Positions 1 to 9,382 of a stretch of 32,023 bases of DNA are shown here, one piece after another. The DNA is from Gammaproteobacteria bacterium (GTDB taxonomy: Bacteria; Pseudomonadota; Gammaproteobacteria; Xanthomonadales; Xanthomonadaceae), in the NCBI GenBank assembly GCA_026398715.1, contig JAPLSI010000250.1, positions 1-32,023 on the forward strand. The letters run 5' to 3'. Position 1 is the stretch's first letter; every line of letters begins with the position of its first letter. The notes beneath the pieces are model-generated. The model worked only from the letters and a program-made list of their open reading frames with translations, searched no databases and was not told where the DNA came from. Position numbers and translations under genes: made by a program.

Positions 1-503
1 CGGCAGGCCAGGATCGGAACCGCGCAGTTCGATGATGGACAGGTCCGGATTACCCATCCAGCCCGACACATCCAGGTTGCGCATGTAGGTACTGACGCGG
101 GCATTGGACTGGGCGCGACCCAACAAGGTCATTTCGGCGCCGTTCTGCTGGATCGAGGTGATCTGCGTGCCGTCGGCGATGGTCCGTGCCAGTTCATCGA
201 ACAAGTGCACCATCTGCGAACGACTGGCCTGCAACTCCTCGATGACCTGCTTGCGCTTGAGCAACCCGGCCTTCTTCTTGTCCAACTCGGCGATTTCGAC
301 GATTTGTTTGTCGAGCGAGGCAATCTGGTCGGTCAGGTACTGGTTGCGGTTGTTCTGGCCGTCGATCTGGCCGTTGTAATACATCACGATCAGCAGGCTG
401 ATCAGCACGGCCGCGGCAGAAGCCACGCCCAGCATGGTCAGGAATTCCTGCTGGCGCTGTTTGCGCCGTTCGGCGCGCCAAGGCAATAGGTTGATCTTGG
501 CCA

Positions 504-504
<1 letters not shown>
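1..504 (-). CDS. pilN: Type IV pilus inner-membrane assembly protein PilN (3' end cut by window edge)
   Basis: PilN pairs with PilO in the inner membrane and binds the cytoplasmic ring protein PilM, forming the alignment subcomplex of the type IV pilus machine. Reading down from ATG at 504 gives 168 open codons with no stop before the edge. The protein starts MAKINLLPWR, the short cytoplasmic motif by which PilN family members dock onto PilM. Next come basic residues, one membrane helix at about residues 27-46, a coiled coil rich in K, E, Q and L at about 50-95, and the start of the periplasmic ferredoxin-like domain. The start codon shares one base with the pilM stop (TGATG), so the two are translationally coupled. 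PilO, PilP and PilQ would be expected beyond position 1. Family members are around 200 residues, so little is missing. Confidence 0.93.
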
Positions 505-1565
<1,061 letters not shown>

Positions 1566-1808
1566 TTATCCCCTTTTGCCACTTGCCACGGGCGCTTACA
1601 CGCTATTCGTGCGCCGTTACATTAATAACGAAATTTTCCGAAATGGCAATGCCCCCCGCCATCTTTTCGGTCGATTGACCCATTTTGCCATGCCAGTTCA
1701 CAGCTTTAACGGCAAAAGGGACAGCGACCGACACCCTTTGGTCCGACTGGGGCCTGCCTCGTTCTATACTCCCGGTCCCGCCCGATGTAAACGAGGAAGA
1801 GGCCCAGG

Positions 1809-4265
1809 ATGGCCCAAGTAAGACGCTGGCTGCGCCGCCTGGCCCTTCTCGCTGGCCTGGGCCTGGTGCTGGGAATACTGGCATTGGGCGTCGTCTATTG
1901 GCTGGTCGCGCCCCGCCTGCCCGATGTGCAGGAACTGCGCAACGTCGCCATGCAGGTCCCGTTGAGCGTGTACACCGCCGACGCCAGGCTGATCGCCCAG
2001 TTCGGCGAGACGCGGCGCTACCCGGTGAAGGTCGACAAGATCCCGGCCCAGCTCAAGCAGGCCTTCATCGCCATCGAGGACGCCCGCTTCTACAAGCACC
2101 AGGGCCTGGACTTCAAGGGCATCACCCGCGCCGTCTGGCTGCTGGCCACGACCGACAACAAGCGCGTGCCCGGCGGCAGCACCATTACCCAGCAGGTGGC
2201 CAAGAATTTCTACCTGAGCTCGGAATACAGCTACAGCCGCAAGCTGATGGAGATGGCGCTCGCCCTGAAGATGGAGCGCGAGCTGACCAAGGACGAGATC
2301 CTGGAGCTGTACCTCAACAAGATATTCTTCGGCAATCGCGCCTATGGCGTGGCGGCGGCGGCGGAGTTCTATTTCGGCAAGACGATAGACCAGCTCAGCT
2401 TGGCCGAGTGCGCGGCGCTGGCCGCAACCCCCAAGTACCCGTCCAGCGGCAATCCCGTCATCAATCCCAAGCGCAACATCGAGCGGCGCAACTACGTGCT
2501 GCAACGGATGCGCGAAGTCGGGTTCATCACGAAGGCGCAGGAGACCCAGGCGCGCGCCGAGCCCAGTCGCGCGCGTCCGCACGAGCCCAAGACCGAACTG
2601 GATGCCCCCTACCTGGCCGAGATGGTTCGCGCTGCCATGCAGGAACGTTACGGCGCCGAATCCGAGACCAGCGGCTTCAAGGTCTACACCACGGTGCGCA
2701 GCATCGACCAGGCGGCTGCGTCGAAATCCGTTCGCGACGGCTTGGTGGAATACGACCGGCGCCATGGCTTTCGCGCGGTCGAAGGCCACCTGGACCTGAC
2801 CGGCGCCGAATCGCCGGCGGAACTCGGTGCAGCGCTGCGCCGGTTCGTGCCCATCAGCGGCATGCCTGCAGGCGTGGTGACCGGCATCGGCGAAGGCAAG
2901 GCGACTGTCAGCCTGCGCTCGGGCGAGGTGGTGGTCCTCGATGCCCAGTCCAGCAAATGGACCGGGCGTACGCCCGCGGCGCTCCTCAAGCGGGGCGACG
3001 TGGTGCGCGTGTCCGCGGGCGCCGAGCCCGGTCAATTCGAACTGACCCAGGTACCCAGGGCCGAGGCGGCGCTCGTGTCGCTTCAGCCCGAGGACGGCGC
3101 CCTGCGCGCCCTGGTCGGCGGCCTGAGCTTCTCGCGCAGCAAGTTCAATCGCGCCGTGCAGGCACAGCGCCAGCCTGGCTCCAGCTTCAAGCCCTTCCTG
3201 TATTCGGCCGCCTTCGAGCGCGGTTACACGCCCGCGACGATCGTGCTAGATGCCCCGGTGGTGTTTCGCGACCGGGTCGGCCATGTCTGGCAGCCGCAGA
3301 ACGACAACGGGAAGTTTTCCGGGCCCATGCGGATGCGCGAAGCGCTGGTGCAGTCGCGCAACCTGGTGTCGGTGCGCCTGCTGGACGCCATCGGCGTCGA
3401 TTTCGCCCGCAAGTACATCACCCAGTTCGGCTTCAAGCTCGAGAGCCTGCCGGCCAACCTGTCCATGTCGCTGGGCACGGCCTCGCTGACGCCAATCTCG
3501 ATAGCGCGCGTCTACACGGTCTTCGCCAACGGCGGCTTCCTGGTCGAGCCGTATTTCATCGCGAAGGTCGTGGATCGCAACGGCGTGGTCATCGCCGCCA
3601 CGCACGCGCCGCGTGCCTGCCGCCTGTGCCCGCAACGCCTGGCGACGGAAGCCCGGGCCGCCGTGGTGGTGGACGATTTCGACTTCAGCGCCAATGGCCC
3701 GACCGCAACGGCAGCACCGGCCCAGGGCAAGATCGAGACCGACCTGGTCGGACCGTCCCAGGTCACGCTGGCGCCGCGCGCAATCGACGAGCGCAGTGCT
3801 TTCCTGGCTTCGTCGCTGATGCGCGATGTCGTGCAACGCGGCACTGCCACGGCCGCGAAGGTGCTCGAGCGCGCCGACATCGGCGGCAAGACCGGCTCGA
3901 CCAACGACCACCGCGACGCCTGGTTCTCGGGCTTCGGCGGCGACCTGGTGACGACCGTTTGGGTAGGCAAGGACAACTTCGAGTCCCTGGGCTACCGCGA
4001 GTACGGCGGCAAGGCGGCGCTTCCGATCTGGATCAACTACATGCGCGTGGCGCTGAAGGACATACCGGTCACCGACGCCACGCCGCCTTCGGGCATCGTT
4101 ACCGTCAGCATCAACCGCAGCACCGGGGCCATCGTGCCGGACGGCACGCCGGGCTCACTGGTGGACTATTTCAAGCAGGAAGACTACGACCGCATCATCT
4201 CCAGCGGCTTCAACCAGCAGGACATGGGTGAAGAGCAGCAGGCCGAGGCGTTCGACATCTTCTAG
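1809..4265 (+). CDS. mrcA: Penicillin-binding protein 1A, bifunctional transglycosylase/transpeptidase
   Basis: A class A PBP that polymerises lipid II into glycan strands and cross-links the peptides in the periplasm. The 818-residue product has a short basic N-terminus and one signal-anchor helix (about residues 10-33). The glycosyltransferase GT51 domain follows, with catalytic EDARF at 90-94, GGSTITQQ at 122-129 and the KDEILELYLN motif at 161-170. An OB-like insert (about 320-410) precedes the transpeptidase, which has nucleophile S458 in SSFK (458-461), SRN at 516-518 and KTG at 694-696, so all active-site motifs are intact. ATG at 1809 is preceded by GAGGAAGAGG with good spacing. A TATACT sequence at 1765-1770 is a possible -10 element, but no convincing -35 lies at normal spacing. 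The gene is divergent from pilM and 9 bp upstream of an uncharacterised gene. Confidence 0.96.
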   Translation: MAQVRRWLRRLALLAGLGLVLGILALGVVYWLVAPRLPDVQELRNVAMQVPLSVYTADARLIAQFGETRRYPVKVDKIPAQLKQAFIAIEDARFYKHQGLDFKGITRAVWLLATTDNKRVPGGSTITQQVAKNFYLSSEYSYSRKLMEMALALKMERELTKDEILELYLNKIFFGNRAYGVAAAAEFYFGKTIDQLSLAECAALAATPKYPSSGNPVINPKRNIERRNYVLQRMREVGFITKAQETQARAEPSRARPHEPKTELDAPYLAEMVRAAMQERYGAESETSGFKVYTTVRSIDQAAASKSVRDGLVEYDRRHGFRAVEGHLDLTGAESPAELGAALRRFVPISGMPAGVVTGIGEGKATVSLRSGEVVVLDAQSSKWTGRTPAALLKRGDVVRVSAGAEPGQFELTQVPRAEAALVSLQPEDGALRALVGGLSFSRSKFNRAVQAQRQPGSSFKPFLYSAAFERGYTPATIVLDAPVVFRDRVGHVWQPQNDNGKFSGPMRMREALVQSRNLVSVRLLDAIGVDFARKYITQFGFKLESLPANLSMSLGTASLTPISIARVYTVFANGGFLVEPYFIAKVVDRNGVVIAATHAPRACRLCPQRLATEARAAVVVDDFDFSANGPTATAAPAQGKIETDLVGPSQVTLAPRAIDERSAFLASSLMRDVVQRGTATAAKVLERADIGGKTGSTNDHRDAWFSGFGGDLVTTVWVGKDNFESLGYREYGGKAALPIWINYMRVALKDIPVTDATPPSGIVTVSINRSTGAIVPDGTPGSLVDYFKQEDYDRIISSGFNQQDMGEEQQAEAFDIF

Positions 4266-4274
4266 GCCTTGCCG

Positions 4275-4940
4275 ATGAAGCGGGAACGCGAACAACGTGA
4301 ATCGCAGCTGCGGCTGCGCAGGCAGCAGGTGGCTTACGAAGCCGCCCGGCTGATGGCACGGCAGGGACTCCAGGACCCCCGCCAGGCGAAGATTCGCGCG
4401 GCGCGCCAGTTGGGCATCGACGACGAGGCCTCCCTGCCCCGGGATGCCGACGTGCGTGCGCAGCTACTCGACTACCAGCGCCTGTTCGGGGGCGACGAGG
4501 CATCCCGGCAACTGCGGATCCGACGCGCAGCGGCGATTCCCGCGATGGAATTCTTCCAGTCCTTCCAGCCGCGGCTGGTGGGAGGCGTGCTGGATGGCAC
4601 TGCGGATGCGGCATCGCCGATCCGGCTGCATGCCTTCAGCGACGACCCGGAAGCGTTCGCGCGATTCCTGATGGACGCCAGGCTGCCTGCGGCGCAGCTG
4701 CCCGAGCAGTCGCTCAGGGTGGACCGGGAGACCCGTGCACGGTTTCCCGCCTGGGGCTTCGAAGCCGACGGCCTGGGCTTCGAGATTACGGTCCTGCCCG
4801 ATGCCCTGCTTCGCCAGGCGCCGCTGGGCATGGACGCGCGGCCGATGGCCCGCGCCGGCGTGGCCGCGGTGCGAAAACTGCTGGATGCTGGAACGGACGC
4901 GCCGGCCAGGCCGGCCGGCGCGGATGACGAAACGACTTAG
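4275..4940 (+). CDS. Conserved protein of unknown function downstream of mrcA
   Basis: A 221-residue soluble protein with no signal peptide or membrane segment. The N-terminus is highly charged ([10 protein letters not shown]). It is followed by a predicted helical stretch, [20 protein letters not shown] (about residues 18-37), a pattern I associate with an uncharacterised proteobacterial family that I cannot name. The middle (about 90-175) contains [15 protein letters not shown] and [17 protein letters not shown] stretches that could form an alpha/beta fold resembling a nucleotidyltransferase core, but I see no decisive catalytic signature. ATG at 4275 is chosen over an in-frame TTG at 4269; neither has a clear ribosome-binding site. 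It starts 9 bp after mrcA and is probably cotranscribed. Its last 4 bases overlap the 3' end of the convergent gltA. Function is unknown. Confidence 0.72.
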   Translation: MKREREQRESQLRLRRQQVAYEAARLMARQGLQDPRQAKIRAARQLGIDDEASLPRDADVRAQLLDYQRLFGGDEASRQLRIRRAAAIPAMEFFQSFQPRLVGGVLDGTADAASPIRLHAFSDDPEAFARFLMDARLPAAQLPEQSLRVDRETRARFPAWGFEADGLGFEITVLPDALLRQAPLGMDARPMARAGVAAVRKLLDAGTDAPARPAGADDETT

Positions 4941-6226
4941 CGCTTGCCCAGCGGCACGTAGTCGCGGGCCGGCGAGCCGGTATAGATCTGGCGCGGACGG
5001 CCGATCTTGTTTTCCGGATCGGTCTGCTGCTCGAGCCAGTGCGAAACCCAGCCGGCCGTGCGCGCGATGGCGAACATGACAGTGAACATTTCGCGCGGGA
5101 TGCCGAGCGCCTTGTAGATGATGCCGGAATAGAAGTCGACGTTCGGATACAGCTTGCGGGCGATGAAGTATTCGTCCTTGAGCGCAGCCTCTTCCAGCTT
5201 CAGCGCGACTTCCAGCATCGGGTCGTTGACACCGAGCTCGCCCAATACTTCGTGGGTCATCTCGCGAATGATGGTCGCGCGCGGATCGAAGTTCTTGTAC
5301 ACGCGGTGGCCGAAGCCCATCAGGCGGAAGCCGGAGTTCTTGTCCTTGGCGCGATCCACGGCCTTGGCGACATCTTCCGGACGGCCGATGCCGGCCAGCA
5401 TGTCGAGCACGGCTTCGTTGGCACCGCCATGCGCGGGACCCCACAGCGCGGCCACGCCCGCTGCCACGCAGGCATAGGGATTGGCGCCGGTGGAACCGAC
5501 CAGGCGCACGGTGGACGTGGACGCGTTCTGTTCGTGGTCGGCATGCAGGATGAAGAGCAGGTCGAGCGCGCGCGCGGCAACCGGCTTCATCGTCAGCGGC
5601 TCGCTGGGCACTTCGAACATCATGTGCAGGAAGCGCTCGACGTATTCGAGATTGTTTCGGGGATAGCGGATCGGCCAGCCGATCGAGTAGCGATGGCAGG
5701 CAGCGGCAATCGTCGGCACCTTGGCCAGCAGGCGGATCCCGGCGAGGCGACGCTGTTCGGGGTCTTCCAGGTCGAGGTCGCCGTGGTAGAACGCGGCCAG
5801 CGAACCGAGCATGCCGGTCATCATCGCCATCGGATGCGCGTCGTGGCGGAAGCCGTACAGGAAGGTCCTGAAGGCCTCGTGCATCATCGTATGGTGGGTG
5901 ACTTCGTGTTCGAACTTTCCGAACTGTTCGGCGGTCGGCAACTCGCCGTGCATCAGCAGGTAGCTGACTTCCAGGAAGTTCGACTGCTTGGCCAGTTGTT
6001 CGATCGGGTAGCCGCGGTACATCAGCACGCCGGCGTCGCCATCGATATAGGTGATGGCGCTGCGGCAACTGGCCGTGGACATGAAACCCGGGTCGTAGGT
6101 GAAGCTTCCGGTTTCCTTGTACAGCTTGCCGATGTCGATGCAGGGCGGACCCAGGGTGCCGGTGTGCACGGGAAGTTCGACGGATTTGTCGCCTGCGTTG
6201 AGGATCACGCTCGGGTTATCAGACAC
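4937..6226 (-). CDS. gltA: Citrate synthase (hexameric type II)
   Basis: Condenses acetyl-CoA with oxaloacetate to give citrate, the entry step of the TCA cycle. The 429-residue product matches the length of the E. coli enzyme. The active-site residues are in place: H231 ([10 protein letters not shown]), H266 (PAHGGAN), H307 (GFGHRVY) and D364 (PNVDFYSGI), each offset by two from E. coli numbering. I chose GTG at 6226, not the longer ORF, because AAGGAG sits six bases upstream (6233-6238 on the plus strand) and MSDNPS matches family N-termini. The upstream extension reads like untranslated leader. The stop overlaps the convergent upstream gene by 4 bp. Confidence 0.96.
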   Translation of the reverse strand: MSDNPSVILNAGDKSVELPVHTGTLGPPCIDIGKLYKETGSFTYDPGFMSTASCRSAITYIDGDAGVLMYRGYPIEQLAKQSNFLEVSYLLMHGELPTAEQFGKFEHEVTHHTMMHEAFRTFLYGFRHDAHPMAMMTGMLGSLAAFYHGDLDLEDPEQRRLAGIRLLAKVPTIAAACHRYSIGWPIRYPRNNLEYVERFLHMMFEVPSEPLTMKPVAARALDLLFILHADHEQNASTSTVRLVGSTGANPYACVAAGVAALWGPAHGGANEAVLDMLAGIGRPEDVAKAVDRAKDKNSGFRLMGFGHRVYKNFDPRATIIREMTHEVLGELGVNDPMLEVALKLEEAALKDEYFIARKLYPNVDFYSGIIYKALGIPREMFTVMFAIARTAGWVSHWLEQQTDPENKIGRPRQIYTGSPARDYVPLGKR

Positions 6227-6353
6227 GACAGGCTCCTTGAAAACGGTATTTTGGCCAAGTGCCAAGTATCGCATACGGGATTTGCGCAAGGCAGTGCAAA
6301 CCCACACGAAAACGCCCGGGGCGGGCCGCTAGCGTGAACCGATGCACGAAAAC

Positions 6354-6380
6354 GACAACGGCCGCAGGGCGGCCGTTGTC
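6354..6380 (-). terminator. Rho-independent terminator of rpmE2
   Basis: A perfect 12-bp stem (6354-6365 with 6369-6380) closes a 3-base loop. Read on the minus strand it is followed by GTTTTCG, a short U-run, just downstream of the rpmE2 stop. On the plus strand there is no T-run, so it serves the minus-strand gene. Confidence 0.75.
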
Positions 6381-6424
6381 GGGACTTGCTGGGCCGGCGG
6401 GATGGCCGGCGGCGAACCGCGGTA

Positions 6425-6685
6425 TTACTCGGTTGCCGGCTTGGCGGCGCCGTAGCGCTTGCGGAACTTGTCCACGCGGCCGCTGGTGTCCATCAACTTC
6501 TGCTTGCCGGTGTAGAAGGGGTGCGAAGCCGAGGAGACTTCAACCTTTACCAGCGGATATTCCTTGCCATCTTCCCACTTGATCGTCTCTTTGCTGGACA
6601 GCGTGGAGCGCGTGAGGATGATGAAATCGGAGGTAACGTCCTGGAAGACGACGTCATGATACTTGGGATGGATATCGGCTTTCAC
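6425..6685 (-). CDS. rpmE2: 50S ribosomal protein L31 type B (zinc-independent form)
   Basis: Bacterial L31 bridges the ribosomal subunits. The 86-residue product begins [16 protein letters not shown] and contains the [12 protein letters not shown] and [11 protein letters not shown] stretches typical of type B L31. It has no cysteine at all, so it lacks the CxxC zinc site of the C+ form; such C- paralogues usually replace the zinc form when zinc is scarce. I chose GTG at 6685. The in-frame ATG at 6721 would put the start on top of the likely -10 box and would add residues unlike the family. No clear Zur operator was seen upstream. A hairpin terminator follows the stop. Confidence 0.92.
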   Translation of the reverse strand: MKADIHPKYHDVVFQDVTSDFIILTRSTLSSKETIKWEDGKEYPLVKVEVSSASHPFYTGKQKLMDTSGRVDKFRKRYGAAKPATE

Positions 6686-6719
6686 AGGAAGGGTCCACAG
6701 TGATTCGGGAAAGACCCCC

Positions 6720-6749
6720 ATTTTAGCCGTTTCGCGCAGATGGAAGCAA
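6720..6749 (-). promoter_or_regulatory. Probable sigma-70 promoter of rpmE2
   Basis: On the minus strand TTGCTT (6749-6744) and TAAAAT (6725-6720) are separated by 18 bp. The -10 matches 5 of 6 consensus bases. Transcription would start near 6713, leaving a leader of about 28 nt before the GTG start. Confidence 0.5.
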
Positions 6750-6803
6750 GCAGCCCCTAACTTTGTTCGCGAAGCCGGCTCCGTAAGGCGCTTCCGCCCT
6801 CCC

Positions 6804-8951
6804 CTAAGCCCCCGCAAACCGCACCGCACTCCCGATCCAGCGCGCCACCACCCGCCCCGCCAGCTCAGGCGCACCGGTCAACAGCGTCTCAGCCACCTGC
6901 TGGACAGCCGGCAGCAGGTGTGCGTCCCGCACAAGGTCAGCGACCCGGAAGCCGGCCAGGCCGGTCTGCCGGGTGCCGAGCAATTCGCCCGGGCCGCGCA
7001 ATTCCAGATCCTTCTCGGCAATCACGAAGCCGTCCGTGGTCTGCCGCATTACCTCCAGTCTTTGCCGCGCCAGCATCGACAAGGGCGCCTTGTACATCAG
7101 CACGCAGCTCGAGGCTTCGGCGCCGCGACCCACTCGCCCGCGCAACTGGTGCAACTGGGCCAAGCCCAGTCGCTCGGCGTTCTCGATGACCATCAGGCTG
7201 GCGTTCGGAACGTCGACGCCCACTTCGATCACCGTGGTCGCGACCAGCAACTGGATGTCGCCGGCCTTGAAGCTGGCCATCACCGACTGCTTTTCCGCGG
7301 GCTTCATCCGTCCGTGCAGCAATCCGACGCGCAGGCCCGGCAAGGCCAGGGTAAGCGCGTCGTACGTCGTCTGGGCGGCCTGTGCCTCGATGCGCACGCC
7401 CTGCCCCGGGCCGTCGCCGGCTTCGCTCTCGTCAATCAGCGTGCACACCCAATACACCTGCCGACCCACCGAGCAGGCCAAGCGGATTCGGTCTACCACT
7501 TCGTCGCGACGCGTGCCGGGCAGCGCCACCGTGGTTACCGGGGTTCGCCCTGGCGGCATTTCATCGATCACCGACACGTCGAGGTCGGCATAGGCCGACA
7601 TCGCCAGGGTTCGCGGGATTGGCGTGGCGGTCATCACCAATTGGTGCGGAACGCGGCTGCCATCGAGCCCCTTGTCGCGCAACGACAGTCGCTGGTGCAC
7701 GCCGAAGCGGTGTTGCTCGTCCACGATTGCCAGCGCGAGGTCCTTGAAGACCACGCCCTCCTGCATCAACGCGTGCGTGCCGACCACCACCTGTCCCGCG
7801 CCCGAGGCTATTCGCGACAGCGCCGCCGTGCGCGCCTTGCCGGTTACCTTGCCGGCAAGCCACGCAACCTCTATGCCCAGCGGTTCAAGCCAGTTGCGGA
7901 AGTTGAGCAGGTGTTGTTCGGCCAGCAATTCGGTTGGCGCCATCAATGCGACCTGCTTGCCTGCTTCCACGGCGCGCAGCGCAGCGAGCGCGGCAACCAC
8001 GGTCTTGCCGCTGCCGACATCGCCCTGCACCAGGCGAAGCATGGGCTCGGGCTTTCGCATGTCGGCGGCTACTTCATCGTAAACGCGACGCTGTGCGCCG
8101 GTAAGTGAATACGGCAGGGCCTTGCGCAATGCATCGGCGAGTGCGCCGCGTCCCTTGATGGCGCTCGCGCCATGCGCACGCAGCGCGATCCTTTGGCGGC
8201 GCAGGCTGAGGTGGTGGGCCAGCATTTCCTCGAACGCAAGCCGCTGCAGCGCGGGATGCCGACCGCTGGAAAAAAGAAGGACATCCGTATCGGGCGGCGG
8301 CCGGTGCGCAACCAGCAAGGCCTCCTTCAATGTGGGCATGTCCAGCGCGCGAATCACCGCCACAGGAAGCAGCTCGAGTTCTTCGGCAGGTGGCAGGCGC
8401 TTCAGCGCTTCGGCGATCAGCCGCGACATCGTTTGCGGCCCAACGCCCTCGATCACCGGATAGACCGGGTCGAGCGAATCGCGCATCAAGCCGTCATCCG
8501 ATTCGGCCAGGAATCGGTAACTCGGATGCACGATCTCCAGGCCATGCCCGCTCGGCCGCGCTTCGCCATAGCAGCGCAACCGGCGGCCCGGGATGAATTG
8601 CGCAGCCTGGGCCGAATTGAAATGGAAGAACCGCAAGGCAAGCGTGGCCCGCGAGTCATCGCTGATGGTCACGCGCAGCAGCGGGCGATAGCGAAAGCCG
8701 CGCTCCACCGCTTCCACCCGGCCCTCCACCTGCGCCGGTTGCCCGGGCACCAGTTCGCGGATCGGCGTCAGCGTCGTGCGGTCTTCATATCGGGTCGGCA
8801 GGTGCAGCCACAGATCCTGCACCTTGATGAGGCCGCGCGCCGCCAGTTTTTCGGCGAGCGCGGGGCCGACGCCCGGCAGCTCCCGCACCGAAGCCTCGCC
8901 GCTGGCCGCCAGGGCCGGGGCCGGCGTGCCTGGATTGGCCCGGCGACCCAC
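6804..8951 (-). CDS. recG: ATP-dependent DNA helicase RecG
   Basis: A monomeric branch-migration helicase that reverses stalled replication forks and processes Holliday junctions. The 715-residue product has an N-terminal wedge/OB region (about residues 20-150, including the helix-hairpin-like [12 protein letters not shown]) and a superfamily 2 helicase core. The core shows GDVGSGKT (310-317), [10 protein letters not shown] (about 338-347), DEQH (411-414) and [10 protein letters not shown] (441-450). The C-terminal end has the QLRGRVGRG and [13 protein letters not shown] motifs. The GTG start at 8951 directly abuts the ridA stop with no gap, suggesting translational coupling. It is the last gene of the rpoZ-spoT-ridA-recG run, the order found near recG in many gammaproteobacteria. 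Confidence 0.96.
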   Translation of the reverse strand: MGRRANPGTPAPALAASGEASVRELPGVGPALAEKLAARGLIKVQDLWLHLPTRYEDRTTLTPIRELVPGQPAQVEGRVEAVERGFRYRPLLRVTISDDSRATLALRFFHFNSAQAAQFIPGRRLRCYGEARPSGHGLEIVHPSYRFLAESDDGLMRDSLDPVYPVIEGVGPQTMSRLIAEALKRLPPAEELELLPVAVIRALDMPTLKEALLVAHRPPPDTDVLLFSSGRHPALQRLAFEEMLAHHLSLRRQRIALRAHGASAIKGRGALADALRKALPYSLTGAQRRVYDEVAADMRKPEPMLRLVQGDVGSGKTVVAALAALRAVEAGKQVALMAPTELLAEQHLLNFRNWLEPLGIEVAWLAGKVTGKARTAALSRIASGAGQVVVGTHALMQEGVVFKDLALAIVDEQHRFGVHQRLSLRDKGLDGSRVPHQLVMTATPIPRTLAMSAYADLDVSVIDEMPPGRTPVTTVALPGTRRDEVVDRIRLACSVGRQVYWVCTLIDESEAGDGPGQGVRIEAQAAQTTYDALTLALPGLRVGLLHGRMKPAEKQSVMASFKAGDIQLLVATTVIEVGVDVPNASLMVIENAERLGLAQLHQLRGRVGRGAEASSCVLMYKAPLSMLARQRLEVMRQTTDGFVIAEKDLELRGPGELLGTRQTGLAGFRVADLVRDAHLLPAVQQVAETLLTGAPELAGRVVARWIGSAVRFAGA

Positions 8952-9335
8952 TCAGTCGAACGCGAGGATGGCGTCGACCTCGACCCGCGCTCCGCGCGGC
9001 AGGCCGGATACCTGGATGGTGGAGCGCGCCGGATAGGGCGCCGTGAAGTAGTCGGCCATCACCGCATTGACAGCGGCGAAGTCGCCCAAGTCCATCAGGT
9101 AGATGCCGACCCGCACCACCTGGTCCATTGACCCCCCGGCGGCGGCGCAGACCGCGGCGAGGTTGTCGAACACGCGCCGGGACTGGGTCGCGATGTCGCC
9201 CTCCACCAACTGCCCGGTGGCGGGGTCGAGCGGGATCTGGCCGGAAAGGAACACCTGGCTGCCGCTGCGCACGGCTTGCGAATACGGCCCGATGGCGGCG
9301 GGCGCGCTGTCGGTGGCAATGGGTTGGCGAGGCAT
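8952..9335 (-). CDS. ridA: RidA family reactive-intermediate deaminase
   Basis: RidA proteins hydrolyse reactive enamine/imine intermediates released by PLP enzymes, protecting other enzymes from damage. The 127-residue product has the usual family length. It carries the N-terminal SAPAAIGPYSQA motif, SGQIPLDP, and near the C-terminus PARSTIQV with the arginine expected to bind substrate carboxylate, followed by EVDAIL. I chose ATG at 9335, with GAGAG eight bases upstream, over the in-frame GTG at 9344. It sits between spoT and recG, in the place where many gammaproteobacteria carry ridA or trmH. Confidence 0.93.
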   Translation of the reverse strand: MPRQPIATDSAPAAIGPYSQAVRSGSQVFLSGQIPLDPATGQLVEGDIATQSRRVFDNLAAVCAAAGGSMDQVVRVGIYLMDLGDFAAVNAVMADYFTAPYPARSTIQVSGLPRGARVEVDAILAFD

Positions 9336-9382
9336 GGCGGACACTCTCGGAAAGGTGGGGTGAGTTTACGCCGGGGCGCGGC

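Noticed and set aside
1684..1717. TTTTGCC/GGCAAAA inverted repeat in the pilM-mrcA gap as an operator
   Set aside because: Only 7-bp arms with a 20-bp loop; too weak to claim without conservation data.
1685..4231. 848-codon ORF in another frame over mrcA, and a 423-codon ORF antisense to it
   Set aside because: Arg/Pro/Gly/Ala-rich translations without domains, lying over a complete PBP1A with all catalytic motifs; typical GC-rich shadow frames.
5039..6337. 432-codon plus-strand ORF over gltA
   Set aside because: Antisense shadow of citrate synthase; no ribosome-binding site or recognisable motif.
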